The notes beneath the pieces were generated by a model, which saw only the letters and a list, made by a program, of their open reading frames with translations, was not told the DNA's origin and did not search any database. This document shows, one piece after another, positions 11,325-23,032 of a DNA stretch of 64,000 nucleotides. Position 1 is the stretch's first letter, and each line of letters starts with the position of its first letter. Position numbers and translations under genes: made by a program. This DNA is from Cheiracanthium punctorium (taxonomy: Eukaryota; Arthropoda; Arachnida; Araneae; Cheiracanthiidae). The stretch covers positions 310,001-374,000 of the forward strand of contig JAWZYV010012283.1 in NCBI GenBank assembly GCA_038373885.1, written 5' to 3'.

Positions 11325-12143
11325 TCAAGTGCAATTAAAAAAAATCTACTCATTAAATGAGGCTCATTTTAATTTATTTTCATAGCTGAAGCGCTAACTG
11401 AGCTAACGTAATCATGAAAAGTACAAAACTACTTTAAAATTTAAATTCAAGAGCCATTACATGTGATTTTTTTTTTAATTTTAATTTACGTTCCCTTTCA
11501 AAAAGTGTTGTTTATCTCAAAAAATATGATGGCAGTAAGCGTACAAATTACAAATGAAATTTGTCCCACTAATATGCTATCCAAAAACTTTTTAATGTCC
11601 ATTTAAAGACATGTAATTATAAAGAAAGGCGAGTTTCGCTTAGCGCGGATAAAAACGCCAGAGCAGGCACCAACATCCAATGTTTAAGATTGCTGGACAT
11701 CCGATCAATTTATCACTGTTTAAATGTGCTCAAAATCTTAGCCGTTTCAGATTCACAATCTAATGTGGCTATGTGCTGCGTTGTCCTATTAATTCCGATT
11801 ATGCTTCGCGTAAGCGCGTTTTGTTGGGTCCCATGGTGGCCTGGGCGCTAAACTCCGTTCCCATAAGAACACTGCAAGTGAAGCAGCGTTTGCTTTGGCC
11901 AGTGCTTGAGAGGGTCAATTCCCTCTCAGCTTGACTACTGTGGGACCGCGTACCCTAATGGGAGATGGTGCAAGTAAAATCTGTCGTGGCTCCAATGTCC
12001 TCTGAGCTGTTAAAGGATACCTCTGGGGGTGACAATTTCAGGGGGTTGGTCCCTCCTCTGGAATGGGTTAAAAATTAGGAGACCACCGGGCTGAAGTCAG
12101 ACTGGGGCCCACTTAAAATGGCTCGAAAAATTTAATTTTCGTA
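11325..12143. other. no gene; SINE-like moderately repetitive segment
   Basis: 11325-11640 is AT-rich. About 11640-12120 is more GC-rich and contains TGGTGGCCTGGGC and GGGTCAATTCCCT, which loosely resemble pol III A and B boxes. It may be an old tRNA-derived SINE. No ORF. Confidence 0.3.
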
Positions 12144-12145
12144 TA

Positions 12146-12896
12146 CAGTAGAACCCCGATTCATCGTTTTTCAAGGGGGTGCGGAGGAAAAAACGATGAA
12201 TGCGGGTTCAAGTCAAACTACGAAGAAAGAAGTGTTTATGCAAGTACGCAATGACTGTATAACAAATATTAATTTGTTACAAATCAAATAAATTGAAGAT
12301 GAAAATAAGCGATACTTGTTTTCCAAAAATCAGTATTTTATGTTGGGTTTTTCATCATTTTTAAAATTAAACAGTGAATTTTCATGATTTACAATACTTT
12401 TCTCGACCTTTTCTGTGATTTTATGTTTGTATATAAAAGTTCATACTGTTTCAAATACCATTATTGCTTCAAACTTCATTCTAGTGCAATCTGTTCCTCA
12501 GTAGCAAGAATATTATTCTCTGCTTCGCCATTATTTTCGTTTTTTGCATTATCACACCCTCCTTTCATGTTTAGGATACCACATGCCTCAACTTCTTGAT
12601 TAATGGAAAAAATTATTAAATTTCACGCTATACACAACCTCTCCAACACGCAACCATTGTTCATCTGATCATCATCAGACCAAGAAACAATTACAGCTTG
12701 TATGCCATATTTCCACTTAACCTTCAATTTCGTTTTAGCCAGGAGAAAAATTTTACAACGATCGACGCGGGAAAGTCAACAATACATGCGGGTTCCTTTA
12801 ACTTTATTCAAATACAAGTTGTGCAGGGACCACAGAAATAAAATGATCAATACGGGAAAACGATGGATGCGGGAACGATAGATCGGGGTTTCACTG
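12146..12896. mobile_element. Tigger-type non-autonomous element (MITE)
   Basis: The left end is CAGTAGAACCCCGATTCATC and the right end read inward is CAGTGAAACCCCGATCTATC. TA lies on both sides (12144-12145 and 12897-12898). These are typical pogo/Tigger termini. The 751-bp interior has no transposase. GCGGGTTC / GATGCGGG-type motifs recur near both ends as subterminal repeats. Confidence 0.8.
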
Positions 12897-12898
12897 TA

Positions 12899-13904
12899 TA
12901 TTCAAATGTAATCTCCAAATAACTTTAATTTTTTTTTAATACATGCAACTTTGAAAATTTATCACGTATGACTAAGATCAGTTTATGGTATGTATTTTTA
13001 TAAAACTTTAACTCAAAAAAATACTTTTAAACGAATTAATTTTTGTCTTAATGTAAACTTTAAAAAATATTCTATCCATAAACAATACATGTACAATTGA
13101 AAATTACTAGTATTGCACACACAGAAAGGCATTATCTTGAAACAAAACATATAAATAAATAAAAGTATATAATCCCCATCATGAATATTCGAACTGTAAC
13201 TCGGTTTAAAATGCGATGACTTTCTCATTTCATTTCTCCTAGCTCTACATAATAGCCAAAACCATCATACTTTTAAAATTTCACTGAGCATCAAATATTA
13301 ACGACAAACCTAATACAGTTTTTAGCCGCATTTTAAATAAAATTTTTATCTGTTCCTTTTTTTGAATTTTCTAGGTCCTTTTTGAGCAACATTAAATGAA
13401 AATATAATTTTCATGTGCTTAATCTTAAAAATCAGGTAGCAGGGACCCGGTGATTTGAAAGAAAACTGGTTTTTTGGGGGTGATAATTTTGGAAGGTTAA
13501 TGCCGTTATTGCACACATACACACAATAACGTGTCAGCACACTCCGGGGAAAGGATACAAGCATTTAAAAATTATACTTTTGTAAAGGATACATTTAACA
13601 TGAAGAGATCATAAAAGATTATATAAAAAGTTATACTTTGCTTTAAAAATGTAAGTTTTTTTGTTTTCTTTTCTTTTTGTGGAATTTTAAGGGGAAAAAA
13701 AAACTATGTTATTTGAGAAAGGCATCTATATATTCAGCATTTATTTAAAATAAATATCAAACTCATGTATAACTGTTTTTTATAATTTAACAGAAAAAAA
13801 TATAAGTAATACAAACTATTATTAGTTCAATTGTTTTATAGATACACTTATCAATGAAAATATTTAATTTAGATTTCCAAAGAACATATGCTATTTTCAA
13901 GAAA
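12899..13904. other. no gene; AT-rich DNA
   Basis: Nothing recognisable; short ORFs have no family signature. Confidence 0.4.
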
Positions 13905-13906
13905 TA

Positions 13907-15316
13907 CACTGCTGGCCACCCAAATTGCAACACCAAGAAAAACAAGAGATATCACAACAAAATTTATTGTGTAGATAACATGTTGACCAAGTAACAAATG
14001 ATTAAATTTATAGCATTCTATGAAGCGTGGTTCCTGCCAAAATCAGTACCCAGAGTAGCCGCCGTTGTTGGAGATCACAGCTGCCACACGCCTCGGCATT
14101 GATTCAAAGAGACTTTGAATGTGTTCTTGGGGTACAGCAGACGAAGCAGCTTCCACACGTTGCCAAAGTTGATCTGGTGTGACAGCTGGGGATGAACTCT
14201 GAGTCAGTCGTTGAGCAACCATGGACCACATGTTTTCTATCGGCGAAAGATCCGGAGAGCGCGCCGGCCAGGGAAGCAATTCAATCTGGTGATTGACGAA
14301 GAACCCTTGGACAATGCGTGCCACGTGTGGCCGTGCATTATCCTGCTGAAATATGGCTGTTGGCAAGCCCTGAAGGTAAGAAAGGACAACTGGCTCCAAC
14401 ACCTCGGAGATGTAGCGCTGGCTGGTTAAAGTACCGGCAATGCGTACTAGAGGAGTGCGAGAGAGATATCCGATACCGCCCCATACCATAATACCCGGTG
14501 CAGGACCAGTGTGACGGTGCATAATGCAGCTGTTCAGCATCCTCTCTCCACGGTGTCTCCAGACTCGAATCCGACCGTCGTGGTGTTGCATACAGAAGCG
14601 TGACTCGTCAGTAAAGAGAATTTCATTCCATTCTGTCGTCCACATCCTTCTTTCATCGCACCATTGGCGGCGGAGACGTCTGTGGTTCCGCGTCAGAGGT
14701 AGACAAAGCAACGGACGTCTTGCAGGACAGACCATTCTGCTGTAAACGACGTCGAATGGTACGCGCAGACACTGGATGATGCGTTACAGACTGAATCTGC
14801 TGTGATATGGTTCGTGATGTGACTGAGCGGTCCGTCACTGCCATGCGTACAATCTGCCTGTCATCACGTGACGTGGTGCACTGAGGTCGATGCGGTCGAT
14901 CACGTCTGTCCGTCGTACCCTCCTGCACCCAACGATCACATATCCGCATCACAGTTGTTTGGTTTCGTCCAATACGACGACCGATTTCCCTGAAAGATAA
15001 CCCACAATCTCGGTATGCCACTATCCTTCCTCTGTCAAACTCGGATACTTGATCAAAAGATGATCGTTGTTTCCTACGAGGCATAATTTATCGTTTTTTT
15101 GAAAAAAAAGCAAGAAAAACACAATTGCTGTACTTGAAACCGTCGAAATCTCCAAGCCTTAAATAGCGCTTTGAGGTGGCGCCACAGGCGCGCTTGATGT
15201 GCGTCTGCGCTGAAATTCTAATCATTTGCATATCTCACCTCAGCTAATGCATGTTGTAAATTTCATATTATTTGCATGCTTCCTTCAGGGTGTTGCATTT
15301 ACGATGGCCAGCAGTG
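13907..15316 (-). mobile_element. full-length Tc1/mariner element
   Basis: The termini are CACTGCTGGCCACCCAAATT and, from the other end, CACTGCTGGCCATCGTAAAT; both continue into TGCAACACC. TA duplications are at 13905-13906 and 15317-15318. The length of 1410 bp is normal for the superfamily. One transposase gene fills the minus strand. Confidence 0.92.
14043..15084 (-). pseudogene. Tc1/mariner transposase, one frameshift
   Basis: The N-terminal half (from ATG at 15084) has paired helix-turn-helix DNA-binding domains: SFDQVSEFDRGRIVAYRDCG then REIGRRIGRNQTTVMRICDR. The C-terminal half carries the DDE catalytic triad as D in ILFTDESRF, D in IFQQDNARPH and E in SPDLSPIENMW. The E lies 34 residues after the second D, giving the DD34E class, and the GGIG box is present. 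The halves are in different frames and meet near 14720, where a one-base change in TCCTGCAAG shifts the frame; the family text resumes at RRPLLCLPLT. Otherwise the protein is complete at about 345 codons and no domain is missing, so this looks like a recently inactivated copy. Confidence 0.9.
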
Positions 15317-15318
15317 TA

Positions 15319-16382
15319 TAAGAAGGGGGAAAAAAAAATTTGGAGAGAAAAAAAAAAAAAAAAAGTAAGACATTTTTGTTTGTGGATTAAATCCGATTGG
15401 CTGCTCTAAGATCCTAGGTTTATAAGGGGAATGCCCTCCGTGGGGAACTTTCTAAGGGATACTAGCCCATATTCACGCCAGGTTTCGGATAAAAACGCGG
15501 AAAACTCCGAACGGCTAGGTCGGCTGGGGTTTTAACCTTCCACCTCCCGCCTTCAACTTTCGAGAGCAGAACCTCTCAGCCACTGGTGGGACGAACAAAG
15601 TAAGAAATTAGATTTTAAAAATAGGAAATTCGGAAATTAGAATTTAAAATAAATCTTAAAGTGGCACAATAGTATGGATTTTTTTAATGAAAAGTCGTTA
15701 GTAATATTTTCATTTACAACTTAATAAAATAGTGATGATAAATTCTATCATTGTAAGTACATTAAAATTTAGAACATGGGATTATTGAAATTGTTTAAAC
15801 AAGTTAGTTTTTCTTTTTCTTCACAATCTGGTGAGAACCGTGATTTTTAAAAACGGGCTTCAAATTAGATACCTTTAAAATTCACACAGTATAGTTATTT
15901 ACACGGTACACTTATTTGCAAATAGTTAATAGTATCCTTGTTTAACAAATTTTCCAAACTTAGTTATTTTTTAAAAGTAATAACAACGACCAGAAAAGAA
16001 CACGACACTTTTTTTATCAAACTTGAAGTTGGATTAAATTTAATACAATATATAAAAAAATTACTAAATTGAATATTAAAAAAAAAAAAAAATGCTGCTT
16101 AAGTTGCTCTTCATTTATTAAATAAAAATTTAGATTAATGAAAATAGGCTCAGATGAGGGTAATTATTACAACTTTTTACAAATTTAAACTTTGTGAATT
16201 TTAAACTTTTAATTACAGAGAAGCTTTTGCTTTCATTAATTTTCGGAAGTTTTGACCTTTAAAGCATATCTAGTAAAAATTTTGTTTCCGTAGAATTATT
16301 TTCTTAAGTGTTAAGGTGATGGTCGTAATTATCCAAACAAAATCACATGACTGAAAAAAATTTGAGTTATTATGATCACCAT
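15319..16382. other. no gene; minus-strand tRNA-derived SINE candidate, then AT-rich DNA
   Basis: On the minus strand about 15600-15425 reads GTGGCTGAGAGG, then 40-50 bases later AAGGTTAAAACCCC, in the place of pol III A and B boxes of a Ser/Leu-type tRNA. This suggests a decayed SINE. 15601-16382 is AT-rich with nothing recognisable. Confidence 0.4.
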
Positions 16383-16662
16383 CAGTGGCGGATCGATAAA
16401 TATTTTTTGGGAGCGAATAAACTTTGGAAGGAGCTTATTTTACCCAAACAAAATGTACAATAAAGCACAATTTTAGTCTAAACAAAACCAATGTAAAACT
16501 TTTTTGGGAGGAGCTTATAAAAAAAAAAAAAAAAAAGATAATTTTGCCTATCCAAAGTGTATAATTAAGCAGAATATTTCCTTTCAGCAATCTTTTTCTT
16601 TCTTTTTTTTTGGGGGGGGGTTGTCGGAAGCCCCATAGCCCCCTTCTCTGGATTCCCTACTG
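16383..16662 (-). mobile_element. hAT-type MITE, copy 2, opposite orientation to 205-442
   Basis: Begins CAGTGGCGGATC and ends with the reverse complement of CAGTAGGGAATCCAGAGAAG. It matches copy 1 in reverse: the AAAATGTACAATAAAGC block and the GTATAATTAAGCAGAATAT block correspond to their complements at 205-442. The flanking 8-mers do not clearly match, so the target duplication has decayed or the ends are slightly off. Confidence 0.7.
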
Positions 16663-19255
16663 ACAACAACTGGGTTTATCATAACTACTTAATTTCTTTT
16701 GATACATACGCTTACAAATTCCCCCCCCCCCAAAAAAAAACACTAAGGCTCTTTGTCTCCCGCCCATTCCTCGAAACAATGTCTGGATACACACTGGGAA
16801 AAAATAATCTCCAAATAAGTTCTTACCTTCTGTTTCTAAAGCAACATCAATAGTTTCAACCAGCAATGCTTCGTCTTTTTTAGAGTCTTCCGTTTTTGCT
16901 TTAAAAAAAAAAACTTTCAATATTGTGTGATTTTAACTTTGTTTTCGGCGGACCCATGGAAATTTAACAAAAAGGAGGACTCGGGGAAAAAATTCATGAT
17001 GCTCTGGGAGAGAAGACATACGACTGATTACATCCTGTAAACTCTACTGGTCAATAACAAAAAAGTACTTTTCCCTACTAATTTCCAAGAAAATGTTACC
17101 CACTCATGTACCCCCCCCCCCCAATGTAGATCCGTGTTTTTATTCCTCTCAGGGAATGGACGGAAGTCTTTTGTGAGACATCTTCGAGTGTTCGGACATG
17201 GCAGAAGGCTGAAATTTGAGCTAATCACTCTTCTCGATACCAAACTGAAGAGCGACTGAATAGTTTGTGCGGTCTTTAAAAGAAATTATGCAGATAAGAA
17301 GAATAAACCTGGGCAGAAAGCAAGATAAGAAGACATCGTGTGAATTTCTTCCTAGGGGAGCATCCGAATCTGATACTGTATTGTCCAGTAGTCTTAAAAG
17401 AAAAAAAAAAAAAAAGAAGAAGAAAAGAAAAATGTGCCCACTTCTCTCTCTCTCGAAGTGAGAGAAAAAGTTGCTTTGGGTTGTGACTTCGCCAATTAGT
17501 TTTTTTTCTTTCTTTTTTACTGTTAAGCATTTTTAACGAAAGTTATACAGTATTCCTCGGTCCCCCCTTGTCCCCCTGGTCCCGATAGCTTGCGACGCCC
17601 CTGGTTATATTTTTGGGCCCAAAACATTCTGAAATGTACAAGATTGTTAAAAAGAGTTTTTTCAGAAAAACCCCAACCCACTGGGTTTTTTCAGGGTTTT
17701 TTTTTTGGGGTTTTGAAGTTAGGTGGATTAAAAAAATTTCCTTATTACTGAATACTACTAATTAAACAAAAATGAATTAGATATGGAAAATATTTAAATC
17801 AATTACAATAATCAATTATAGATGAAAAATATGTAAATAATTAATAAAAATTTTAATACAAAATCAAGGCACTATACTAGTGCTGAATGAAACATTAAAT
17901 TAATGTTTGTTTATGGATAAATATTCTTATTAATTTTAAGTGATAGGCATCCAAAAATAAATAAATAGAACTTAGGAAAAGTTATTCTGAAAATTAGATT
18001 CTAAAGCTTACTAATGCATGTGATGTGTTGTAAAGTTTTTTTTTTTTTAATGTTTGCATTTTTAAAAATGTGTTGCTGTATTCTTAAACACAGTAAAGAA
18101 AAAGGTAGGATAACATCTCCTTAGGTAAAGTGACCATCGGTCCTGTATTATACAGGACAGTCCCATATTTTGTGGTTTTGTCCCGTATTTTCACCCCTGT
18201 GATCGCTACCACAAATTAATCATTCTTTGTACAAAATCATGATTTTTGGCACCACACAATATGACTTTTTCTTTAAGCAGTTATCAAAAATTTTAACAAC
18301 CCCACTCCCGGCTTATGTGAGTGTCCTATATTTTAACTTAAGATAGTCACTTAACCTTAGCCTGAGGTAAATGGAAATTTCACTTTACCCCTTTTAAAGC
18401 ATTCCTCTCCCACTGATTCAAAGGACAATGAAGAGGAATATCAAAGAGAAGAACAATTTCATTATTACTTCCATCTACTATTCTATAATCTTTTTCCTTC
18501 TGAAACTGGAGTGATGTCAGTATGTCACATAGTGACATCACTCCATTTTCAAAAGGATTTTTCCACTTTCCAAAAATCACCCCCAAAATAGTAATACCAA
18601 AATACATTCTAGAAGCTATTTACAGGGAAACTGGTGTTCATTTAATAATCCACCATTTCCCCATATCTCTCACAATAGTTTTAATTTAAAGTACAAAAAG
18701 TCAACCCACTATCATCATTGTACATTCCCTAATTTCACTGAAAAATTCAGTCAATTTTTAAAAATTAAAAACTCCTTATATTTGTAATGTAGCACACACA
18801 AATACAGGTTTAAGTTATCTCCCATAATTCTAGCATTATTAGAAGTCTGAAAACAATTACTTTGTTCATTTGAATTGCATTTTCTCTTGAGAACAAAAAA
18901 TACTTTTTCCAGCTGCTTAATTGTTTTCAGTGAAAATGCTGTCTCCTTGTCCTCCTGATTGGTTGGTTTGGTCTTTTCTCTTCCTAAATGTTTTTTTAAA
19001 GTTTTGTGTTAGCAATTCCATGCAGGAAAAGGTGTCCTAGTATTACATGACTAGTGACTTGTTTGGAAAGGTATTTCTCTTTCTCTAAAACTGATCTGAA
19101 TCTAGTTGTACTTACATTAACCAACAAATATCTTTTAAGCTATGCTACAGTGACAGTTTTATTCTGCTATTTTGCTTGTGAGAAATATTCTGATAAAATT
19201 AGTTGTTTTGAAAATATGTATGTAAGTTATAAGTAATACATAAACATAGTCAACA
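16663..19255. other. no gene; AT-rich with repeat scraps, possible 5' part of the hAT element
   Basis: 17655-17720 contains GGGTTTTTT-type repeats; an inverted counterpart lies near 26525-26580. 18127-18200 (GTGACCATCGGTCCTG followed by TCCCATATTTTG and TCCCGTATTTT) resembles termini of some hAT elements and could be the left end of the element whose transposase starts at 19256. 18508-18519 and 18533-18544 form a perfect 12-bp inverted repeat (GGAGTGATGTCA). A short open frame at 18380-18607 minus has no recognised family. Confidence 0.35.
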
Positions 19256-21353
19256 ATGGGTAAGGCTGAAGGATCTGGAAGAAAGCAATCTACTGAGTGG
19301 ACAATGGTGAACCAAACAAACAACAAAAATCAAGTGACCTGTAAATTCTGTGATAGCATAATTAGTGCAAAAACAGGGTTGCCACTGGTCAGGGAGAACA
19401 GGGAAAACCTGGAAAAGTCAGGGAATTTCATTTTGGCAAAAAAAGTCAGGGAGAAGTCAGGGAAAATTGCAAATTTTAGACCAAAACCTGGAAAATCATG
19501 TAATTTGGACTGGAAAATCAGTGTTTGTAAACAAACAATGTTTAACCTTACTTTGGGAAGCTAAAAATATCAAAGAAAATATACAAAGTTGACATCATAT
19601 ACATAAAAAATAGTCTGGATTTTTACCACATGATGGTCTGGAAAACCTGGAAAAGTCAGGGAATTTTTTTTCAGAAATTGAGTGGCAACCCTGAAAAATC
19701 GAGAGAATCCGTACTCATCTGAGTAAATGTAAGAAGTTTGCAGCCCATTCTTCTCCGCTACCAAATACTGAACATGGTGAGTCTTCATCAAGTACAGACA
19801 CATTTATTTCACAGAAAAGAAAACAGACAGTTGAAGATAGCATACTTGAGGGCACACATTCCGATAGTATGGATATTGAAATTCTACAATCATCAAAACC
19901 AAAGCGCCAAAGATCAATGGGAGAATATGCAATTAAAACAAGTGATCAGCAGAAGAAAATTCTTGATCAGAAAATATCAGAATTCTTCTCTGCAAATAAT
20001 ATAGCTTTTAACGTTGCTGATAGTGTTTTATTTAAAGAAATGGTTAGTGCTTTGTGTCCAGGATATGTTCCTCCCAACAGACAAAGGTTAGCTGGTCCAC
20101 TGTTAGATGAGGCAAATACTTCAGTTGATTTGCTTATGAAAGATCAATTAAAAGATGCTACTATTACTTTAATGTTAGATGGTTGGTCAAACACAAGCAA
20201 TGATTCCATTATTGCAGTAAGTATTCATACTGGCAAAAATACATATTTGATAGATGCCATAGATTGCGGATCTGAGAAAAAAACAGCTGAATTTTGTGCG
20301 GAAATAGCTGAAAAGGTTATTAGTGAGTTTAAGCAAAACTATGGTAAAAATATATTCGCTTTATGTACCGACAATGAAAATAAGATGAAAAAATTTCGGG
20401 ATATAATAACCGAAAAACATCCCCATATTCAGACCATTGGTTGCTCAGCTCATTATATGAACCTTGTTGCAAAAGAAATTACTCCTAAAAGTGTGATGAA
20501 ATATGTCGTTGAAATTCAAAAATATTTCAGAAACCACAATAGACCACATGGGTGGTTGATGGAAAAAAAGGGGCACAATCCGAAATTGCCTAATGAAACA
20601 AGATGGAATTCTGAAGAAGCCTGTATTTCGTCATTTATATAAAATTACCAAAAATATATAGTTATATCAATTGAACATAAAGATGATATTGACAAATATA
20701 TTATAACTTTTTTGGACAACAAAGGGTTATATAGAGAATGTGTAAACCTTCAAGTACAACTATCTGTTATTGTTAAAGCTCTTGATAAATTACAAACTGA
20801 TAATTGCACTCTTGGACAGACAGTGGAAATCTGGTTGGATGTCATAGAAAGTAAAGAACTGTCATCATATGAAGACAACATTAAACAGAGGTTTGAACAG
20901 GCTCTAACTCCAGCTCATTTTTTGGGAAATATGACAGACCCTGCTTTACAGGGAAAAAGATTGACAAAACAGCAAGATAGTGCAGCTGAAGAGTTCTTAC
21001 AAAAATTAAATCCTGAATTTGATATCAGTTTCAAGATGTTCCAAATAAAAGATAAGGATTATTATCCAGAGTCAATGTTTTTTCAGAATGTGACTGAATC
21101 ACTTCAAGCTAAAAAGTGGTGGAAAGTGATGGGTTGCAGATCAGAAAAAAATGATCTTTTAAATACAGATTTTTGTAATTTTTTAGAAAATCTTCATACC
21201 ATTACCTCTACATCAGCCTCCATTGAAAGGATCTTTTCCTCTTTTGGTCTGGTGTGGTCCAAACTTAGAAACAAACTTGGATGTGAAAAAGCCAAAAAAT
21301 TAGTAAAAGTTTATAGATGTCTTAAGTCCAAAGGAGTTGAAACAGACTGGTAA
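19256..21353 (+). pseudogene. hAT transposase (BED finger, DUF659-type), nearly intact
   Basis: Start ATG 19256 opens MGKAEGSGRKQST and an N-terminal BED zinc finger: CKFC before the MITE at 19374 and HLSKC after it. Removing the MITE and one AAAAA copy rejoins the finger in frame as SAKIERIRTHLSKC. The frame then runs through a linker, a DUF659-like segment (LMLDGWSNTSNDSIIAVSIH, first catalytic region), CTDNENKMKKF and TIGCSAHYMNLVAKEI, and the RNase H-like core. One TAA at 20640-20642 interrupts an otherwise continuous frame; GAA would be expected. The C-terminal hAT dimerisation region is clear (ITSTSASIERIFSSFG then KLRNKLG), and the gene stops at 21353. Only an insertion and a single nonsense change break it, so it is one of the youngest coding remnants here. 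Confidence 0.88.
19374..19693. mobile_element. MITE inserted in the hAT BED finger
   Basis: Perfect 13-bp inverted ends CAGGGTTGCCACT. AAAAA flanks both sides (19369-19373 and 19694-19698), and excision of element plus one copy restores the BED finger frame. The interior is built of AAGTCAGGGAAAA and AACCTGGAAAAGTCAGGGAA motifs. Similar motif scraps occur near 21590-21660, 25970 and 61790-61850. A 5-bp duplication is not the usual 8 bp of hAT, so the superfamily is uncertain. Confidence 0.85.
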
Positions 21354-23032
21354 TGATGACAAATAAGAAATATTCTACTGTATAGAATATTTTACTTCTA
21401 CTGTATTAAGGTGAAGGAATAAATTTATGATTATTTGATAAAAATTTTTTATTACTGAATTAAGTTGGGGTGAGGGTAGTTTGTGTTTAATTAAGCAACA
21501 TTTTAGACGGTTAAAACTGGATATCATAACATATGCAGAATTGCAAACTGGAAGAAATATTTGTTCAGGGTCTCTACCATCATGCAAAGGTCACGAAAGT
21601 CACGGAAAAGTCAAGAAACGGCAAAAAGGTCACGAAAGTCAAGAAAAGGTCAAGAAATGAAGCACTAGGTCACGATTAGCAGCTCAACTACGCTTTTTCC
21701 ATTTCATTCAAATTCTTGGTTTCTAATTTTTCTGTGTTAAGCTCGTTGAGAGAAATTATTTTATATATCTTTTCTTAACATCATTAATTCGTATTTAGAT
21801 TTCATAAGTGATTTCGAGAAAGGAAGTTGATTTGTTTAGTCTCGTATTAATGGTGTGCGTGGAAAGGGGGGGGCATCTGCTGAGTGTCCGCTCTTCTCCC
21901 TCCCGACCTGAGGAGAGGGTTACAACCGTTCGCTGCAGCTTCAGGTCGTAAAATATCTCATTAGAGAAACAATCTGTCATTCAGAAGAGTAGTCATAACA
22001 ATAAATTATTTCCTAGTGCAAATGGCGCTTTATGGTGTTTTATAAATGCTGTAAGTAATTAATAAACACCACTTGGTTATCGTTTATTTTTTCAGATTTT
22101 CAAAACACATGCATCCAAACTTATAGCTGGCTGCACGGAAAGATTAAGACCACGGCAGTTCTGGAAGTGTGGGGGAACCCCCTCCCCCTTTCCTTCCTGT
22201 TGATGTACTAAAAAGAATAGGAAAAAATCGATTCATTGACAGGGTGTCCAGCAGTGGGAAATGTACCTGAATATTTCTCACGGCGGGAAAGTCGGGAAAT
22301 ACTAATTGAAAATATCGAAAATTCCGGACAGCATCGGAGCCAAATTGATGACAGCTCTGATATAGAACAATTTTAGGCAGATAAGGGGGTGGGAACTGTC
22401 AGTACAGAATTTGTGCCTGTTTTGCGGTCTCTCCACAAAAATGAAATCGTCGGCGATTGCGAGAATACAAGTCTTTTGTCGACTGCACCCGTCCCTAGGA
22501 TGTTCATTTTCACTGTAACTAAGCGCTCAGCAAAAGCCCAATCGAGATTGCGAAAATGCGCGGTGGGGAGGGCCATGGAAACTATTTTGAATTCATCGAT
22601 TGGAAAATTAAAAATTTGTGCAAGAGGGAAATTCTTTACGATCCCAGAAGTTTCGGGAGTTCTTTTATAATTATGTAATTATGAATATTACTCAACAATA
22701 ATTATTAAGACTTCTTGCCTCTTTAGAAAATCCGTTGTCGCCACGATAAGAGATGCCATCGTTGTCCCCCCCCCCTTTTTTTTTTTACTATATCATGCAC
22801 TTGCAATTCCCCCCTCCTCCCTCGGACACGTCTTAGCTAAACTGGCATTCCTATAACAGGTTATTTCCAAATATTATGCATATACAGTGCTGCAACTAGA
22901 GATCACGCCGCCCGGGACAAACTTTTGTTTTGGCACTCCCTTTCTTCCATTTCCATTTTCACGTAACAGCACTATGCTTAGGGCAAGTGTCCCGATTCCT
23001 CCTCTAGTTGCAGACTAGCATATATAGAGTAA
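21354..23032. other. no gene; repeat termini and AT-rich DNA
   Basis: 21567 begins CAGGGTCTCTACCA followed by several GTCACGAAAGTCAAGAAAAG motifs, a terminus-like sequence. 22243 begins CAGGGTGTCCAGCAG, another terminus-like sequence. Facing ends (GTGGTAGACACCCTG near 26010, GGTGGACACCCTG near 41090 and 50625) are far away and cannot be paired with certainty. No ORF has a recognised family. Confidence 0.35.

Noticed and set aside
18380..18607. 75-codon minus frame containing DYRIVDGSNNEIVLLFDIPL
   Set aside because: No recognised family or splice context; may be chance.
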